Shown: one piece after another, positions 25,333-33,359 of the stretch
How positions within the stretch are numbered: position 1 is the stretch's first letter
Layout of the letters: each line of letters begins with the position of its first letter
Assembly (NCBI RefSeq): GCF_000012985.1
Contig: NC_007645.1
Location: 5,726,581 to 5,790,580, forward strand
DNA: 64,000 bases
Origin: Hahella chejuensis KCTC 2396
Lineage (GTDB): Bacteria > Pseudomonadota > Gammaproteobacteria > Pseudomonadales > Oleiphilaceae
Direction of reading: 5' to 3'
Notes under the pieces: generated by a model
Database searches by the model: none
What the model saw: the letters and a program-made list of their open reading frames with translations, nothing else
Told to the model about the DNA's origin: nothing
Program-made: the position numbers and the translations under genes

Positions 25333-25618
25333 GAAAAAGAGCAAGAAGAAATATTCGATATAAAAGAAAAAATAGTTGAACTAGCTGAAGAAATATTCAG
25401 TGCTTGAAATCATGCAGCCAAGCCTTCAAATGCCCTTTAGTCCAGCTCCAAGGGGAACTGGCTGAGAAACACACTTATTATACAGATCATCAGGAACCAT
25501 GGTCGCCCGAGATTGTAAGCAGAAGCGCATCTTGCCGCTGCCTTCAACCGCTTTGAACTATATTCTTGGTCTTAAGTTGATGACATTGACCTAAAGCCAG
25601 GATGAGTTATCGTAAACG
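25333..25618. other. Gap with tail of an interrupted frame
   Basis: Right beyond the IS21 end a frame EQEEIFDIKEKIVELAEEIFSA runs to a stop at 25407. It looks like the acidic C-terminus of a gene cut by the insertion, but I cannot find its other half left of the element in the matching frame. The rest shows no gene. Confidence 0.35.
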
Positions 25619-25684
25619 ATATCAAAACTTTCCAGAAGAAGCTGACGCATGGGCTACAGGCGCAAAAGTACGCAAACTTTGGTA
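25619..25684 (+). pseudogene. 3' remnant of a second HEARH effector gene
   Basis: The last 22 codons, YQNFPEEADAWATGAKVRKLW plus stop, match the end of the effector at 2174-3583 (YQNLPEEVDAWATGAKVRKI-W), while the body of the gene is missing. It stands directly before the second immunity-like gene, in the same order and strand as the intact module, so it is the eroded toxin of a duplicated pair. Confidence 0.8.
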
Positions 25685-25732
25685 ATTGACTCACCTGCTT
25701 ATCATCTAAATATACTATCAGGGTAGCTCAAT

Positions 25733-26197
25733 ATGTGCATATTAAGAGAAATAGAGGAAATTGTAGACCAATATCTTATGGGAAAATACAGCTCCCATGA
25801 GTTTTTAGCGCTAATATCCACAGAAATGAGAGAGGACTTCATATCTTTAGGCAGCACTAACTTTAAACCCGCCAACATCAATTTTGACTCTGGTAGCATA
25901 TCATTCCGCACAGAGAAAAATCCCTCAAGGGTAGAATATTTAGAACTCCACTTGTCTCCTAAGCTAGATGTTACTCTATCCGAGATGAGTAAACTTTGGG
26001 GAGAATTCAAAGTGGTCCCAGTTGGCCCAAGTCGCATACGTCATAATTACGCTTTTCCCAAGGTATCGACAGCCTCCTATCAATATTCAGGATATATTCG
26101 CGCACAACTGAGCGCCCCAGTCGATACACCTGATTCAAAAGTGGTTACTATCATGATTCGCCGCGACCCTATTTCTAATAGATTAATAATCGCATGA
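25733..26197 (+). CDS. Putative immunity protein, copy 2 (orphan)
   Basis: This 154-residue protein is homologous over its full length to the one at 3634. Shared blocks include EIEEIVDQYLMGKY/ELVEIADMYLAGKK, FDSGS, GPSRIRHNYAF and SAPVDTPDSKVVTIMIRRDPIS. The C-terminal half is more alike than the N-terminal half. The toxin gene ahead of it is reduced to its last codons, so this is an orphan immunity gene that could protect against relatives still carrying the toxin. A slightly different C-terminus (NRLIIA) shows independent drift. The function is inferred from the duplicated context. Confidence 0.65.
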   Translation: MCILREIEEIVDQYLMGKYSSHEFLALISTEMREDFISLGSTNFKPANINFDSGSISFRTEKNPSRVEYLELHLSPKLDVTLSEMSKLWGEFKVVPVGPSRIRHNYAFPKVSTASYQYSGYIRAQLSAPVDTPDSKVVTIMIRRDPISNRLIIA

Positions 26198-26217
26198 TTT
26201 AAAATGCAGTTAATTTA

Positions 26218-26320
26218 TGGATATGACAAGAACTCTATAATCCATCAAAGTCCAGTACCCTAACTTCGAATATTGTTATGCTATTGTGGGTTCTGTTCAA
26301 GATGACCCGCAACAGAGATC
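26218..26320 (+). pseudogene. Decayed DUF4123 gene start, second copy
   Basis: The sequence from ATGGATATGACAAGAACT through CAGTACCCTAACTTCGAATATTGTTATGC parallels the first ~100 bases of the DUF4123 gene at 4117 (ATGGATATGGCAGCGACT and CAGTGCCCTAACTTCGAG). A TAA appears after six codons and the frame is lost. It lies behind the second immunity gene exactly as in the intact module. Confidence 0.75.
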
Positions 26321-26326
26321 GAGTAG

Positions 26327-26500
26327 ATGAAACAATTACTGGAACACGCAAAGCTTTCTATCGAAAATGACCCAGAGCATCATTTACAACTTCCCATTCG
26401 GAAAAAACTCTGGTTAGCAATAGGACCTGTCGAAGAAGGTGCAGATGGACATGCAGTAAGAAGCCTCGCCTATAAAACCCGGGTAATACTATCCACATAA
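26327..26500 (+). CDS. Small ORF, 57 residues, possible gene fragment
   Basis: MKQLLEHAKLSIENDPEHHL starts at 26327 and the frame ends ...RSLAYKTRVILST. It looks protein-like, with a helical, acidic first half. It follows directly on the decayed adaptor gene and may be the remainder of another immunity-type gene. No family is recognised. Confidence 0.35.
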   Translation: MKQLLEHAKLSIENDPEHHLQLPIRKKLWLAIGPVEEGADGHAVRSLAYKTRVILST

Positions 26501-26597
26501 CGTCCATGCAGGTCACCAAAGTGGTCATCTAGTCAGATTTCGGAACTGAAGCCAATATGGCTGGATAGGGAGAATTGCTGAATCTGCCCTTGAGAGA

Positions 26598-26664
26598 TTA
26601 ACGCCAGCGTAACGGGCCTGTTTGGAGCGCCAGCGGAAAACCGGCCCGTTACGCATTTGTTAGC
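26598..26664 (-). repeat. Integron attC site A
   Basis: Read on the minus strand it begins GCTAACAAATGCGTAACGGG and ends CCCGTTACGCTGGCGTTAA. The outer arms pair (GCGTAACGGGCC with GGCCCGTTACGC), leaving the imperfect centre GGTTTTCCGCTGGCGCTCCAAACA. The stop codon of the HNH cassette gene lies in the opening GCTAAC, as in many cassettes. Confidence 0.8.
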
Positions 26665-27379
26665 GATTCGGGTCGAAGAAGCTACGGTGGACACGTAAGT
26701 ATTTCCTATGTCGGTCGTCTAATTTTCTCAATTTCATGCTTTTGGAAAGGCCAAGATCTGCAGAGAGCCGCTTCGCCGACTCCGAGAGTATTATTCGACC
26801 GCTATCATCGAAGGAGATATATCCTCTATCGAAAAGAGCATCGTAGGTGGGAGAGAGCAAAATCCCATTGAAAGGGTCGAGCCGTTCTGTATGGTCAGAC
26901 TCCCTCCACGGCTTGATGTGAGATGCCTTTAGTATTTCGGGAAGCTGGAGGCCACTCAGCGCGCAACCTCCCCAATACTCCATAAGCGCACTGCGGAATC
27001 TCTGTTGGCCTACTCGGGTCTTGATGGTCGCCGAACCGTCCGTATTTAGTTCGTTAAGGGGTGGTGAACCTTCATTCTCTTCCACATTAAGGACACGAAC
27101 AACGAAGTAGGAGTTCGGGTTGTTCAAAACTATAGGCCTAATGATATCCTGTAATTCCTGGGGAAATCTGACCTCACGTCCACTAGTAATCTGAAAATAA
27201 TCTATCAGATCAATGCCGAAACGTGGCTCAAAGGTAATTTGGAGTAACCGTTTCGTTCCGTCTTTCAGTTTGCAATACTCTGCGACCTCACTTTGAGAGG
27301 TCCACAAGTGAACTTCTTTTTTTCGGTCTCGGAATGGTTGTTCCCACGAGGTATTTGAGAGCTTTACTAGCTTAGCCAT
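26660..27379 (-). CDS. HNH endonuclease, integron cassette gene
   Basis: The ATG at 27379 follows AGGAATT and lies 20 bases inside the cassette; a longer frame would run through the attC site. The 239-residue protein has an unrecognised N-terminal domain (residues 1-115) and a C-terminal HNH_2-type nuclease: RFRSALMEYWGGCALSG, ASHIKPW (His154), LDPFNGILL (Asn171) and YDALFDRGYISFD. Such HNH proteins act as single-gene nucleases in restriction-like defence. It is the last of three cassettes on this strand and has no promoter of its own that I can see. Confidence 0.8.
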   Translation of the reverse strand: MAKLVKLSNTSWEQPFRDRKKEVHLWTSQSEVAEYCKLKDGTKRLLQITFEPRFGIDLIDYFQITSGREVRFPQELQDIIRPIVLNNPNSYFVVRVLNVEENEGSPPLNELNTDGSATIKTRVGQQRFRSALMEYWGGCALSGLQLPEILKASHIKPWRESDHTERLDPFNGILLSPTYDALFDRGYISFDDSGRIILSESAKRLSADLGLSKSMKLRKLDDRHRKYLRVHRSFFDPNR

Positions 27380-27398
27380 AATTCCTATATCCCCTCTC

Positions 27399-27502
27399 GC
27401 TAACGCCTCAAAAACCAGCTTGGTGAAGTTGGCGGCTTTTTTGAAGCGCAGCCCGAAAAAGGTGACAGTTTGCCCAACTCCGGCAAGATACACTTGTTAG
27501 AA
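27399..27502 (-). repeat. Integron attC site B
   Basis: On the minus strand it runs from TTCTAACAAG to GCGTTAGCG. The inner arms CTTGCCGGAGTTGG and CCAACTTCACCAAG pair with few mismatches, and AAACTGTCACC/TTTTTCGGGC lie in the loop region. It separates the two-membrane-helix cassette from the HNH cassette. Confidence 0.75.
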
Positions 27503-27516
27503 ACAGCCGTCCCTCG

Positions 27517-27948
27517 TTACTCAACTGGAACCTCAATTAAAGAGCTTATTGCCCAATAAAAATATGAGAATGCAAAGATAAAAATTAAGCCAAAAAGAGT
27601 GAACCCTGACGCGTTTGAACTGCCAGTTACAAACCAGCATACAGCTGACACTGTACAACTACCGGATAAGAAACTTACGACTTTAGCTGAGCCTTTTATT
27701 GACCTAACCGAAATATATTTAGTTAGGATATTGAGAGGTTGTTTTTTGTAGTGGGATATACCTAAAAGAACTGCCGCAATTAGAATTGAAAATACCAATA
27801 GATAACCGACACCTGAAACATATTTCAGAATTAGCGTTGGTATTGATGATGTACCAAATAACCAAGCAAAAATGCCAGTAAATGCTCCTACGCCATACCA
27901 TTTATAGCATTCTTTCTTATCAACGTGCTGTTCCTGATTATCACTCAT
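27517..27948 (-). CDS. Membrane protein, integron cassette gene
   Basis: The ATG at 27948 is spaced 5 bases from AAAGGAG; a GTG at 27954 is too close to that site. It also lies 20 bases from attC C, the same distance as in the HNH cassette. The 143-residue protein has about four hydrophobic helices (GVGAFTGIFAWLFGTSSIP, YLLVFSILIAAVLLGI, VVSFLSGSCTVSAVCWFV, LFGLIFIFAFSYFYWAI). No family is recognised. The stop lies 15 bases before attC B. Confidence 0.7.
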   Translation of the reverse strand: MSDNQEQHVDKKECYKWYGVGAFTGIFAWLFGTSSIPTLILKYVSGVGYLLVFSILIAAVLLGISHYKKQPLNILTKYISVRSIKGSAKVVSFLSGSCTVSAVCWFVTGSSNASGFTLFGLIFIFAFSYFYWAISSLIEVPVE

Positions 27949-27967
27949 AGTCACTCCTTTTTTGTTT

Positions 27968-28064
27968 CTAACACCTTTGTTTAGCGGCGAAAATGTAGCG
28001 AAGCGAAATGGGCGTCCGGTGTGGGGCCGAAGGCCCTAAACATACTACAACAATTTGTTAAAGC
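27968..28064 (-). repeat. Integron attC site C
   Basis: On the minus strand it runs from GCTTTAACAAATTGTTG to CTAAACAAAGGTGTTAG. The outer motifs TTTAAC and GTTAG and the inner pair TGTTTAG/CTAAACA are as expected for attC. A central GGGCCTTCGGCCC hairpin is included. Confidence 0.75.
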
Positions 28065-28067
28065 AGA

Positions 28068-28373
28068 CTAACTCTCATCTCTGTATGTCGCCCAAGCCCA
28101 CAAAAACCGTAGCTGGAACCAGAATAGGCCTATTGCGAAAGCAGTGGCACAAGCAAAGCCTCGATAATCGTATACCCCGTAGACGAGCCAGAAAGGCAGC
28201 GTAGCGAGAATTACATTGGGGATATTGAAAATCATACTCAGCCAATCCCCATCGCGATAATTCTTCCGGAGCTCATCGATTATGATCATTGGCATCCAAG
28301 GCAAGATCATCCAGCCAACAGAGAAAAAAACTCCAGCGAAGGCTCCAATTACTATTTCAATTAGCACGTCCAT
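28068..28373 (-). CDS. Small membrane protein, integron cassette gene
   Basis: This 101-residue protein has two to three hydrophobic helices (VIGAFAGVFFSVGWMILPWMPMI, MIFNIPNVILATLPFWLVYGV, ACATAFAIGLFWFQLRFLWAW). The stop codon is 3 bases before attC C. Ahead of the ATG the motif GTTAAAGGC (28379-28387) looks like the end of a further, degraded attC. The function is unknown. Confidence 0.65.
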   Translation of the reverse strand: MDVLIEIVIGAFAGVFFSVGWMILPWMPMIIIDELRKNYRDGDWLSMIFNIPNVILATLPFWLVYGVYDYRGFACATAFAIGLFWFQLRFLWAWATYRDES

Positions 28374-28387
28374 TGGGTGCCTTTAAC

Positions 28388-28930
28388 ATTTATATATCAC
28401 ACATGCGCGATTCTCCATTCCAACACTTTGAAGATAGTTCCTTCAGATCAATGATTCCAGTGTAAACATCCCGGAAAGGCAAGCTACCTCACTTACAAGA
28501 AACCGTGCGTGCGCATATACACTTTCTTGGGGGGCTCGTTATCACAACGGGCTATAACCCCAAGTCATTGAGTAGAAGTACTTTTCAGGGCTTCATCATC
28601 GGAAGACTGAGCCATTCGGTAAGAAAAAGCGGAAGAGCACTTTGGCTTGCTGCACCGATACCATCTCCATGACAAAGCGTAATTAAGATTTTTAAAAACA
28701 GCGAGCTATAGGCACCCTCCAAGTGAGGGAGAGGATTGAAACGAGCCGACTAGAGATTAGGGCATAGACACATCGGAAGTAGCCCCCACGAGCGGCGACT
28801 TTTTTCTCTCACTTACAATTCATAACTCCTCAAAAATTTTCAATAAATGAACTTCAGCCCTTCCAGCGCGAGGGCCTCTCTGTTTTAGGGCTTTCCCTGC
28901 ACAAAATTTTTCGCAAATAGCCTTGGAAGC
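28388..28930. other. Intergenic stretch without visible gene
   Basis: About 540 bases between the cassette array and the tRNA-like sequence hold no ORF with a credible start. A single GAGGATTGAAAC string near 28731 resembles the end of a CRISPR repeat but is unique. Confidence 0.5.
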
Positions 28931-29000
28931 AAGGGTATAGGGACCTAAAGTCCCTCAGTATTTGATACTGTGCCGGTTCAATTCCGCCCCTAGGACACCA
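28931..29000 (+). tRNA. Decayed tRNA-like 3' portion (class II), possible att remnant
   Basis: The order of parts is as in a tRNA with a long variable arm. There is an anticodon-like arm AGGGA-CCTAAAG-TCCCT (28939-28955), a variable arm CAGTA-TTTGA-TACTG (28956-28970), a T arm GCCGG-TTCAATT-CCGCC with one mismatch (28972-28988), then CCTAGGACACCA. No matching 5' acceptor strand (about TCCTAGG) is found upstream and the CCA is one base out of place. It is therefore a pseudogene or the 3' end left by a tRNA-targeting element. UAA as anticodon would mean leucine. Confidence 0.35.
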
Positions 29001-29061
29001 CTTAAATTCCAAAAAAAACAGGAAGTTCGATTTCTCGTAACTTCTTGTTTTTTACGCTTAG

Positions 29062-30025
29062 TAACTATCTCATAACCTCATTGACGCCCCTGTAGCCGCC
29101 ACATCCGCCGAAACCATAACAGACCACATGCCAATTGCAGCAATCCCAGATAGTTGCTGTCCTTTTTGTCATAGCGAATCAGTAACGCACGGCACTTAGA
29201 CAGCCAACCAAACGTGCGCTCCACTACCCAACGCCGGGGCTTTCCACTTGGATGACGGTCCGCTGGCTGCGCCTCCTCGCCAATTCGGCAGATATGCGGT
29301 ATGTAGTCATGCCGGGCTGCCACGTCTTCGCTCGCCACATTGTCATACCCCTTATCCAGGCATAAATGCTGCCGCGCCTCCACCGTTGGAGCCGGACGCT
29401 CTACCACAATCGACTCCAGCGTCGCTTCCAGCAGCTTATGGTCGTTGACATTGGCTCCGGCGATGACGAGTCCCAAGGGGCCTCCCTCGGCTTCCACCAG
29501 CAGGCTTTTCTTGGTTCCCTTCTTGCCTCGGTCTGTCGGGTTCGGCCCCACATTCTCCCCCCCCAAAGCGGGCTTTCCCCAGCCAGCCGTCCGCACTTTG
29601 CCATTCCCAGTCCACCCCTTCCAGTTCCTGGCAGTCTCGCAATAGACTCGCCCAGATCTTCTCCATCACGCCGTTTTTACTCCAGCGCTGAAACCAGCGA
29701 TGGACCGTGGCGTCATCCCCAAATCGGCGGGGCAACTGGTTCCACTGACAGCCTGAACGCATCCGAAAAATAATCCCGTTCAAATAGCCCCTCCAGTTGC
29801 CGATGGGGCGGCCACCCTTGGCGCTGGGTTGCCAGTCTTCTTTTAAAATGGGTTCGATTCGTAGCCATAGCTCGTCCGGTACTTCCCATAGAGTGTCCAG
29901 GGGTTTCGATTTACTGGACGGGGCGCTTGAGTCCTTTTGTGACATGACGTTTCCTTATCAGAGAAGTGGCGCCTCAGTGAACCGGCAAAGGTTAAAAAAT
30001 TCAAGTGGGGGTTATGAGATAGTTA
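29062..30025 (-). mobile_element. IS5-family insertion sequence
   Basis: This 964-bp element has perfect 16-bp inverted ends, TAACTATCTCATAACC at 29062-29077 and its complement at 30010-30025. CTTAG stands directly outside both ends (29057-29061, 30026-30030), probably containing the target duplication. The transposase is in two overlapping frames. Confidence 0.92.
29078..29945 (-). CDS. IS5-family transposase, two frames joined by frameshift
   Basis: The first frame (29436-29945) carries the DUF4096-type N-terminus: LWLRIEPILKEDW, GGRPIGNWRGYLNGIIFRMRSGCQWNQLP, ATVHRWFQRW. The second frame (29078-29596) carries the catalytic part: LGLVIAGANVNDHKLLEATL, LCLDKGYDN and RRWVVERTFGWLSKCRALLIRYDK. 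The change of frame falls at a run of seven G around 29561-29567, where ribosomal slippage would produce the fusion, as known for several IS5 groups. The perfect ends suggest that the element is still functional. Confidence 0.88.
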
Positions 30026-30143
30026 CTTAGCCCAAAAGTGTCAACACAATTTCAAAATAGGCATTTTTCGAATATTCATTGTCGCTGCTTTAGCGGCGGT
30101 ATCACCGCAAAGATTTTGGTTCTTCTCCACTATGGGTATCCAG

Positions 30144-31100
30144 TCACCCTGACAAATCAGTAACTAGCTCCCCAAACATCTCAATACCCGACATTGCAGT
30201 GTATGGTAGAAATGCTTGCATTTCACCAGTATCCACTGGCCTCCGTAATAGATTGAAACTTCCCCGCCTACGATATATTTCATAGAACTTTACCGCACCA
30301 CTCCTCGATTCAAGGGCTTTAATTACGGAGTGCTTAATTGCCACTGGACAGCGAAGCCCAAAAGTAACGTCCACAAGTGCTAGAGGTGAGTCCTGAAGCC
30401 CTCTATCACCTATCAATCGCCATTCGCGCTCATATTTCCATGGGGATGCCTTTCGGAGCAACACATCACGATCAAGCTTATCCTGAGATTTTTGATCCTT
30501 CTCAAGAAACGCTTTAGTTATCAAACTAGTCTTTACCTCCCGGTTACCACCGTATTCAACTTTGTGTACAGTCGGTATGGGAGTTCGATTAAGCGTATAA
30601 CCAATGCAAAGTCCATGATGCTGATCTCCGTAGTGGCTCCAAAGAAGGGGGTTATTAACCGTGGACGAAAAGCAGCAGACTCCACGATCGTACTGCTTCA
30701 AAAGCTCGCTCTCGATTTCACTGGTCAAAAGCCAATTTTCAGCCTCTTCTTTGCCACACTCATATTCTGGATTCGTGGAATGATAGGCAATACTTGAAAG
30801 CTCAAATTCGGCCGCTTGTGCGCCCAGTTTTTCTGCATGATTTCGGGCTCTATCTCCACCAATACTTGCTTTCGTTAAAGAGGCGATCGATTGGGAAGTA
30901 ACTCTCCGCTTTATTAACTCTGACAGGAGCTTACGTAGCGTCTTGTTGTCATTGTCAGAAATTACAGATGGTTGACAATCTAAAGGGTCATTAAAGTTCG
31001 CTGGACTTGAGAAGTACAAATTGTCGTGACACAGCGACTCAATTGTCGTTGCACTAAACTGACGGTAACGATAGAGGTTTTTGGGTTGATCAGAAGACAT
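30144..31100 (-). CDS. DUF2971 family protein
   Basis: This 318-residue protein has the family blocks NLYRYRQFS, LYFSSPANFNDPLDC (residues 28-42), LLWSHYGDQHHGLCIGY (about 151-167) and WKYEREWRLIG (about 220-230). DUF2971 proteins have no settled activity and are common in mobile and defence-rich regions. There is no signal peptide. It stands alone on the minus strand next to the IS5 element. Confidence 0.85.
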   Translation of the reverse strand: MSSDQPKNLYRYRQFSATTIESLCHDNLYFSSPANFNDPLDCQPSVISDNDNKTLRKLLSELIKRRVTSQSIASLTKASIGGDRARNHAEKLGAQAAEFELSSIAYHSTNPEYECGKEEAENWLLTSEIESELLKQYDRGVCCFSSTVNNPLLWSHYGDQHHGLCIGYTLNRTPIPTVHKVEYGGNREVKTSLITKAFLEKDQKSQDKLDRDVLLRKASPWKYEREWRLIGDRGLQDSPLALVDVTFGLRCPVAIKHSVIKALESRSGAVKFYEIYRRRGSFNLLRRPVDTGEMQAFLPYTAMSGIEMFGELVTDLSG

Positions 31101-31356
31101 GGGTTATTCCTAGTAGTCATCTACTTAAAGGAGGTACCAGCGTGGCGAAACTTTTATCAAGGGTATCCATTCTATTTTTCCCACTGTTGCTGCACAGAAT
31201 AACAGTAACCCATAACCATGCTGGTATCGGATACGAAGCTGCATGTCATCTCCTGTATCTAGACTATCATAGTCTTCAATGGGTAACTTTGTCATTTTGC
31301 AGCCTTACTTCATCCTAGTTTTCCATTTATATAATATTTAATCGCCAGAATCTCGT

Positions 31357-31926
31357 TTAAGCACACTCACGGTCTTTATTAGAATGGCTCTTTACGAAAT
31401 TCAGCGGAGCTACATCTGCAAGCTGCCTCCTCTTGCGTTTAACTATTGAATGTATTAGTGCAAAAAGCAACAATGACAATGAAATTCCAACAATAAATAT
31501 ATTGTTTTTAGTCCACTGCGCAACTGCACCAATCTCCACCCCATTTTCAACTTTATTTAAAGAAGTCGTTTCAATATTTTTTTCACTTTTAACTTGCTGT
31601 TGAATCTTGTCACTTAAGAGGTCCATCTGATATTTTAGCGAAGATAGATCTATCCTTATTTTCTCTAAATTTTCATTTTTCTCAGTTGTGTCAGATTTTT
31701 TTTCAATAGTCGATATTTTCTGATTGATTTGATCAACTTGAGTTTGAATTTCTTCCATTTTATTTTTAAGTGAATTCAGTCTCTCTTCTTGTTGAGATAG
31801 CCGCTCTTCTGTCTGCGGAACTCTTTTGGGGGCGGATTTCAAGAAGTCAAAGTCTATTTTGAAGAGTAGGACATATAGTATGATTAAAATAACAAGCCAC
31901 TGAACGCACTCATTTACTGTCTTCAT
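31357..31926 (-). CDS. Coiled-coil membrane protein
   Basis: This 189-residue protein has an N-terminal membrane helix (LVILIILYVLLF), a long heptad-rich coiled coil from about 40 to 120 (RLSQQEERLNSLKNKMEEIQ and following) and a second helix (NIFIVGISLSLLLFALIHSIV) before a basic tail. The coiled coil would lie in the periplasm if both ends are cytosolic. No family is recognised. It is AT-rich compared with the vgrG remnant next to it. Confidence 0.65.
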   Translation of the reverse strand: MKTVNECVQWLVILIILYVLLFKIDFDFLKSAPKRVPQTEERLSQQEERLNSLKNKMEEIQTQVDQINQKISTIEKKSDTTEKNENLEKIRIDLSSLKYQMDLLSDKIQQQVKSEKNIETTSLNKVENGVEIGAVAQWTKNNIFIVGISLSLLLFALIHSIVKRKRRQLADVAPLNFVKSHSNKDRECA

Positions 31927-32113
31927 ATCCTATCCTAATAGATTGAACGTAACACATCCTTAGATCGAGATAGAAAGAAAAGGAAGTTACAATCTGGTAT
32001 CTGAAAAGTTCAATCCGCTTCAGCCTACAAAAATGCCTTTTTACACAAAGGGTAAAAGCAAATATAGCACTTCCACCAATATCTGCTTTAGATGAGTAGG
32101 AAATAGTGGAGCC

Positions 32114-32605
32114 TTATGGCATTACCCCTGTGATCTGACTTTTCAAAGCGCCCGCGCGGCTCGCCTGGCTGCTATGGCTCCCATTGCTTGATGGTGTCCC
32201 GTTTCCTCCTCCGCCATGTGTATCGCTTGCCATCGTACTCGCCAACTCCTGAACCACTCCAATTAGATCCGCAATCACCTGCAACACATCCCCCCCCCAC
32301 TCATGGCGATAATCGGTGCTTGGATGGTCACAGCGGCGCTTGCTTTCAGTTCGATGACTTGCGCTTGAATCTTCCTGGCTGCGTTGGCTATGTTGGCGGT
32401 GTCGGTATGGCTTCCCTGAAAGTTTATGGTTTTGTTGGCGCTGGTCTGAGTGTCGCTGCCGCTGATCATCGCGGAGCGCGAGCCGCCCATCATTACGCTG
32501 TCGTCGCCTTGGATCGACGCCTTTCTGTCCCGCGCGACCGCTTGGTTAAGATCGGCGGCGGTGGTCAGATTCAGGTTATCCGCCGCCGATAGGTTTAACC
32601 AACAC
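32114..32605 (-). pseudogene. vgrG 3' remnant, frameshifted
   Basis: On the minus strand the stretch encodes a VgrG-type C-terminal beta-helix tail: LNLTTAADLNQAVARDRKAS, SVMMGGSRSAMISGSDTQTS, VIELKASAAVTIQAPIIAMSGG. In the other frame it continues as DVLQVIADLIGVVQELASTM and SDTHGGGGNGTPSSN, ending at the TAA at 32114. The frames are broken at a run of eight or more G around 32290. The spike and base domains are absent. It shows that a type VI spike gene once stood here, consistent with the DUF4123 modules. Confidence 0.75.
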
Positions 32606-32975
32606 ATGGTCAATACCGGCATTTTCAGCCTCGAGCGGACTTCGGCAGTAAAAACAGTTCCAACAACAAACCTTGCAAAGAAGCCATATTTCTCTCTTGT
32701 ACTGTAAGCTTCAGAGTTAATCTCCTCTATCTTGTGCATTTTCTCCACCGAATCAGCTATCAAACCGCTCGATTAGTCCGCCATGTAACTAGCTGTTTAC
32801 AAAGGAAAAGTGGTTTTGGAAAGTCGCGGACTTCAAGGTTAGCGGAGAGTGAGGGAAGAGAGAGAAATGGCCAGGAGAGAGCGAAACAGGGGCAAATACC
32901 CGGTTCTGGGGTGACTCGCCAAGTCCGCGAGAACCCGCAGAAACCCGCGACAGTACGCAGTAGCAGGCAATAAAA

Positions 32976-33003
32976 AAGGCCAACCCGAGAAGGTTGGCCT
33001 TTT
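32976..33003. terminator. Bidirectional terminator
   Basis: AAGGCCAACC (32976-32985) pairs with GGTTGGCCTT (32992-33001), with an A-run before and a T-run after, so it can act on either strand. It isolates the giant Rhs gene from upstream transcription. Confidence 0.85.
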
Positions 33004-33240
33004 GAATTTGGTGGTGGGGCGGCAAGCGTGGAACAAACCATGTTGACGGTAGTATTTCTTAATACTTCTGGTTTGTGCGTGTTCCTTCGGGGCCTTTCAA
33101 ATACTCTTGCAGTCAAGTTCACTGAGCTGAAAATTGTGATAGAGCCCTCCCCGGCCAACGAAAAGCCTAATCCTTAAGTGTCGTGTTTGTTCGTGCGGAT
33201 ATCTCCCTTTTGGGTTAAAAAATGTAAAAAATTACAAAAA

Positions 33241-33282
33241 GTTTACTTAAAGACTATTCCTGTCGCTTCCAATCCGTATAAT
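33241..33282 (+). promoter_or_regulatory. Likely promoter of the giant Rhs gene
   Basis: A perfect TATAAT lies at 33277-33282, 78 bases before the ATG, behind an A/T-rich tract (33218-33250). No good -35 hexamer stands 16-18 bases upstream, so an activator or AT-rich UP-like contact may be needed. Confidence 0.45.
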
Positions 33283-33359
33283 CGCGCCGTCGCTCGGTTT
33301 GCCCCCTAGTCAGGGCGTTGCGAACCGCCCCACGATCAGGATGTAATCAGGATAGTTAA

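Noticed and set aside
22728-25345. GAGCAAG as a certain target duplication of the IS21 element
   Set aside because: The copies stand at unequal distances from the inverted ends (2 and 6 bases), so it is noted only as possible.
26660-27493. Longer reading of the HNH gene starting at 27493
   Set aside because: The first 38 codons are the translation of attC site B; the ATG at 27379 has a ribosome site and the same cassette spacing as its neighbour.
28711-28742. String ending GAGGATTGAAAC that resembles the 3' end of a CRISPR repeat
   Set aside because: It occurs once only; there is no second repeat at spacer distance and no cas gene, so no array can be claimed.
32188-32592. Plus-strand 134-codon frame opposite the vgrG remnant
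   Set aside because: The minus strand reads as a VgrG tail in two joined frames; the plus-strand frame has no such support.
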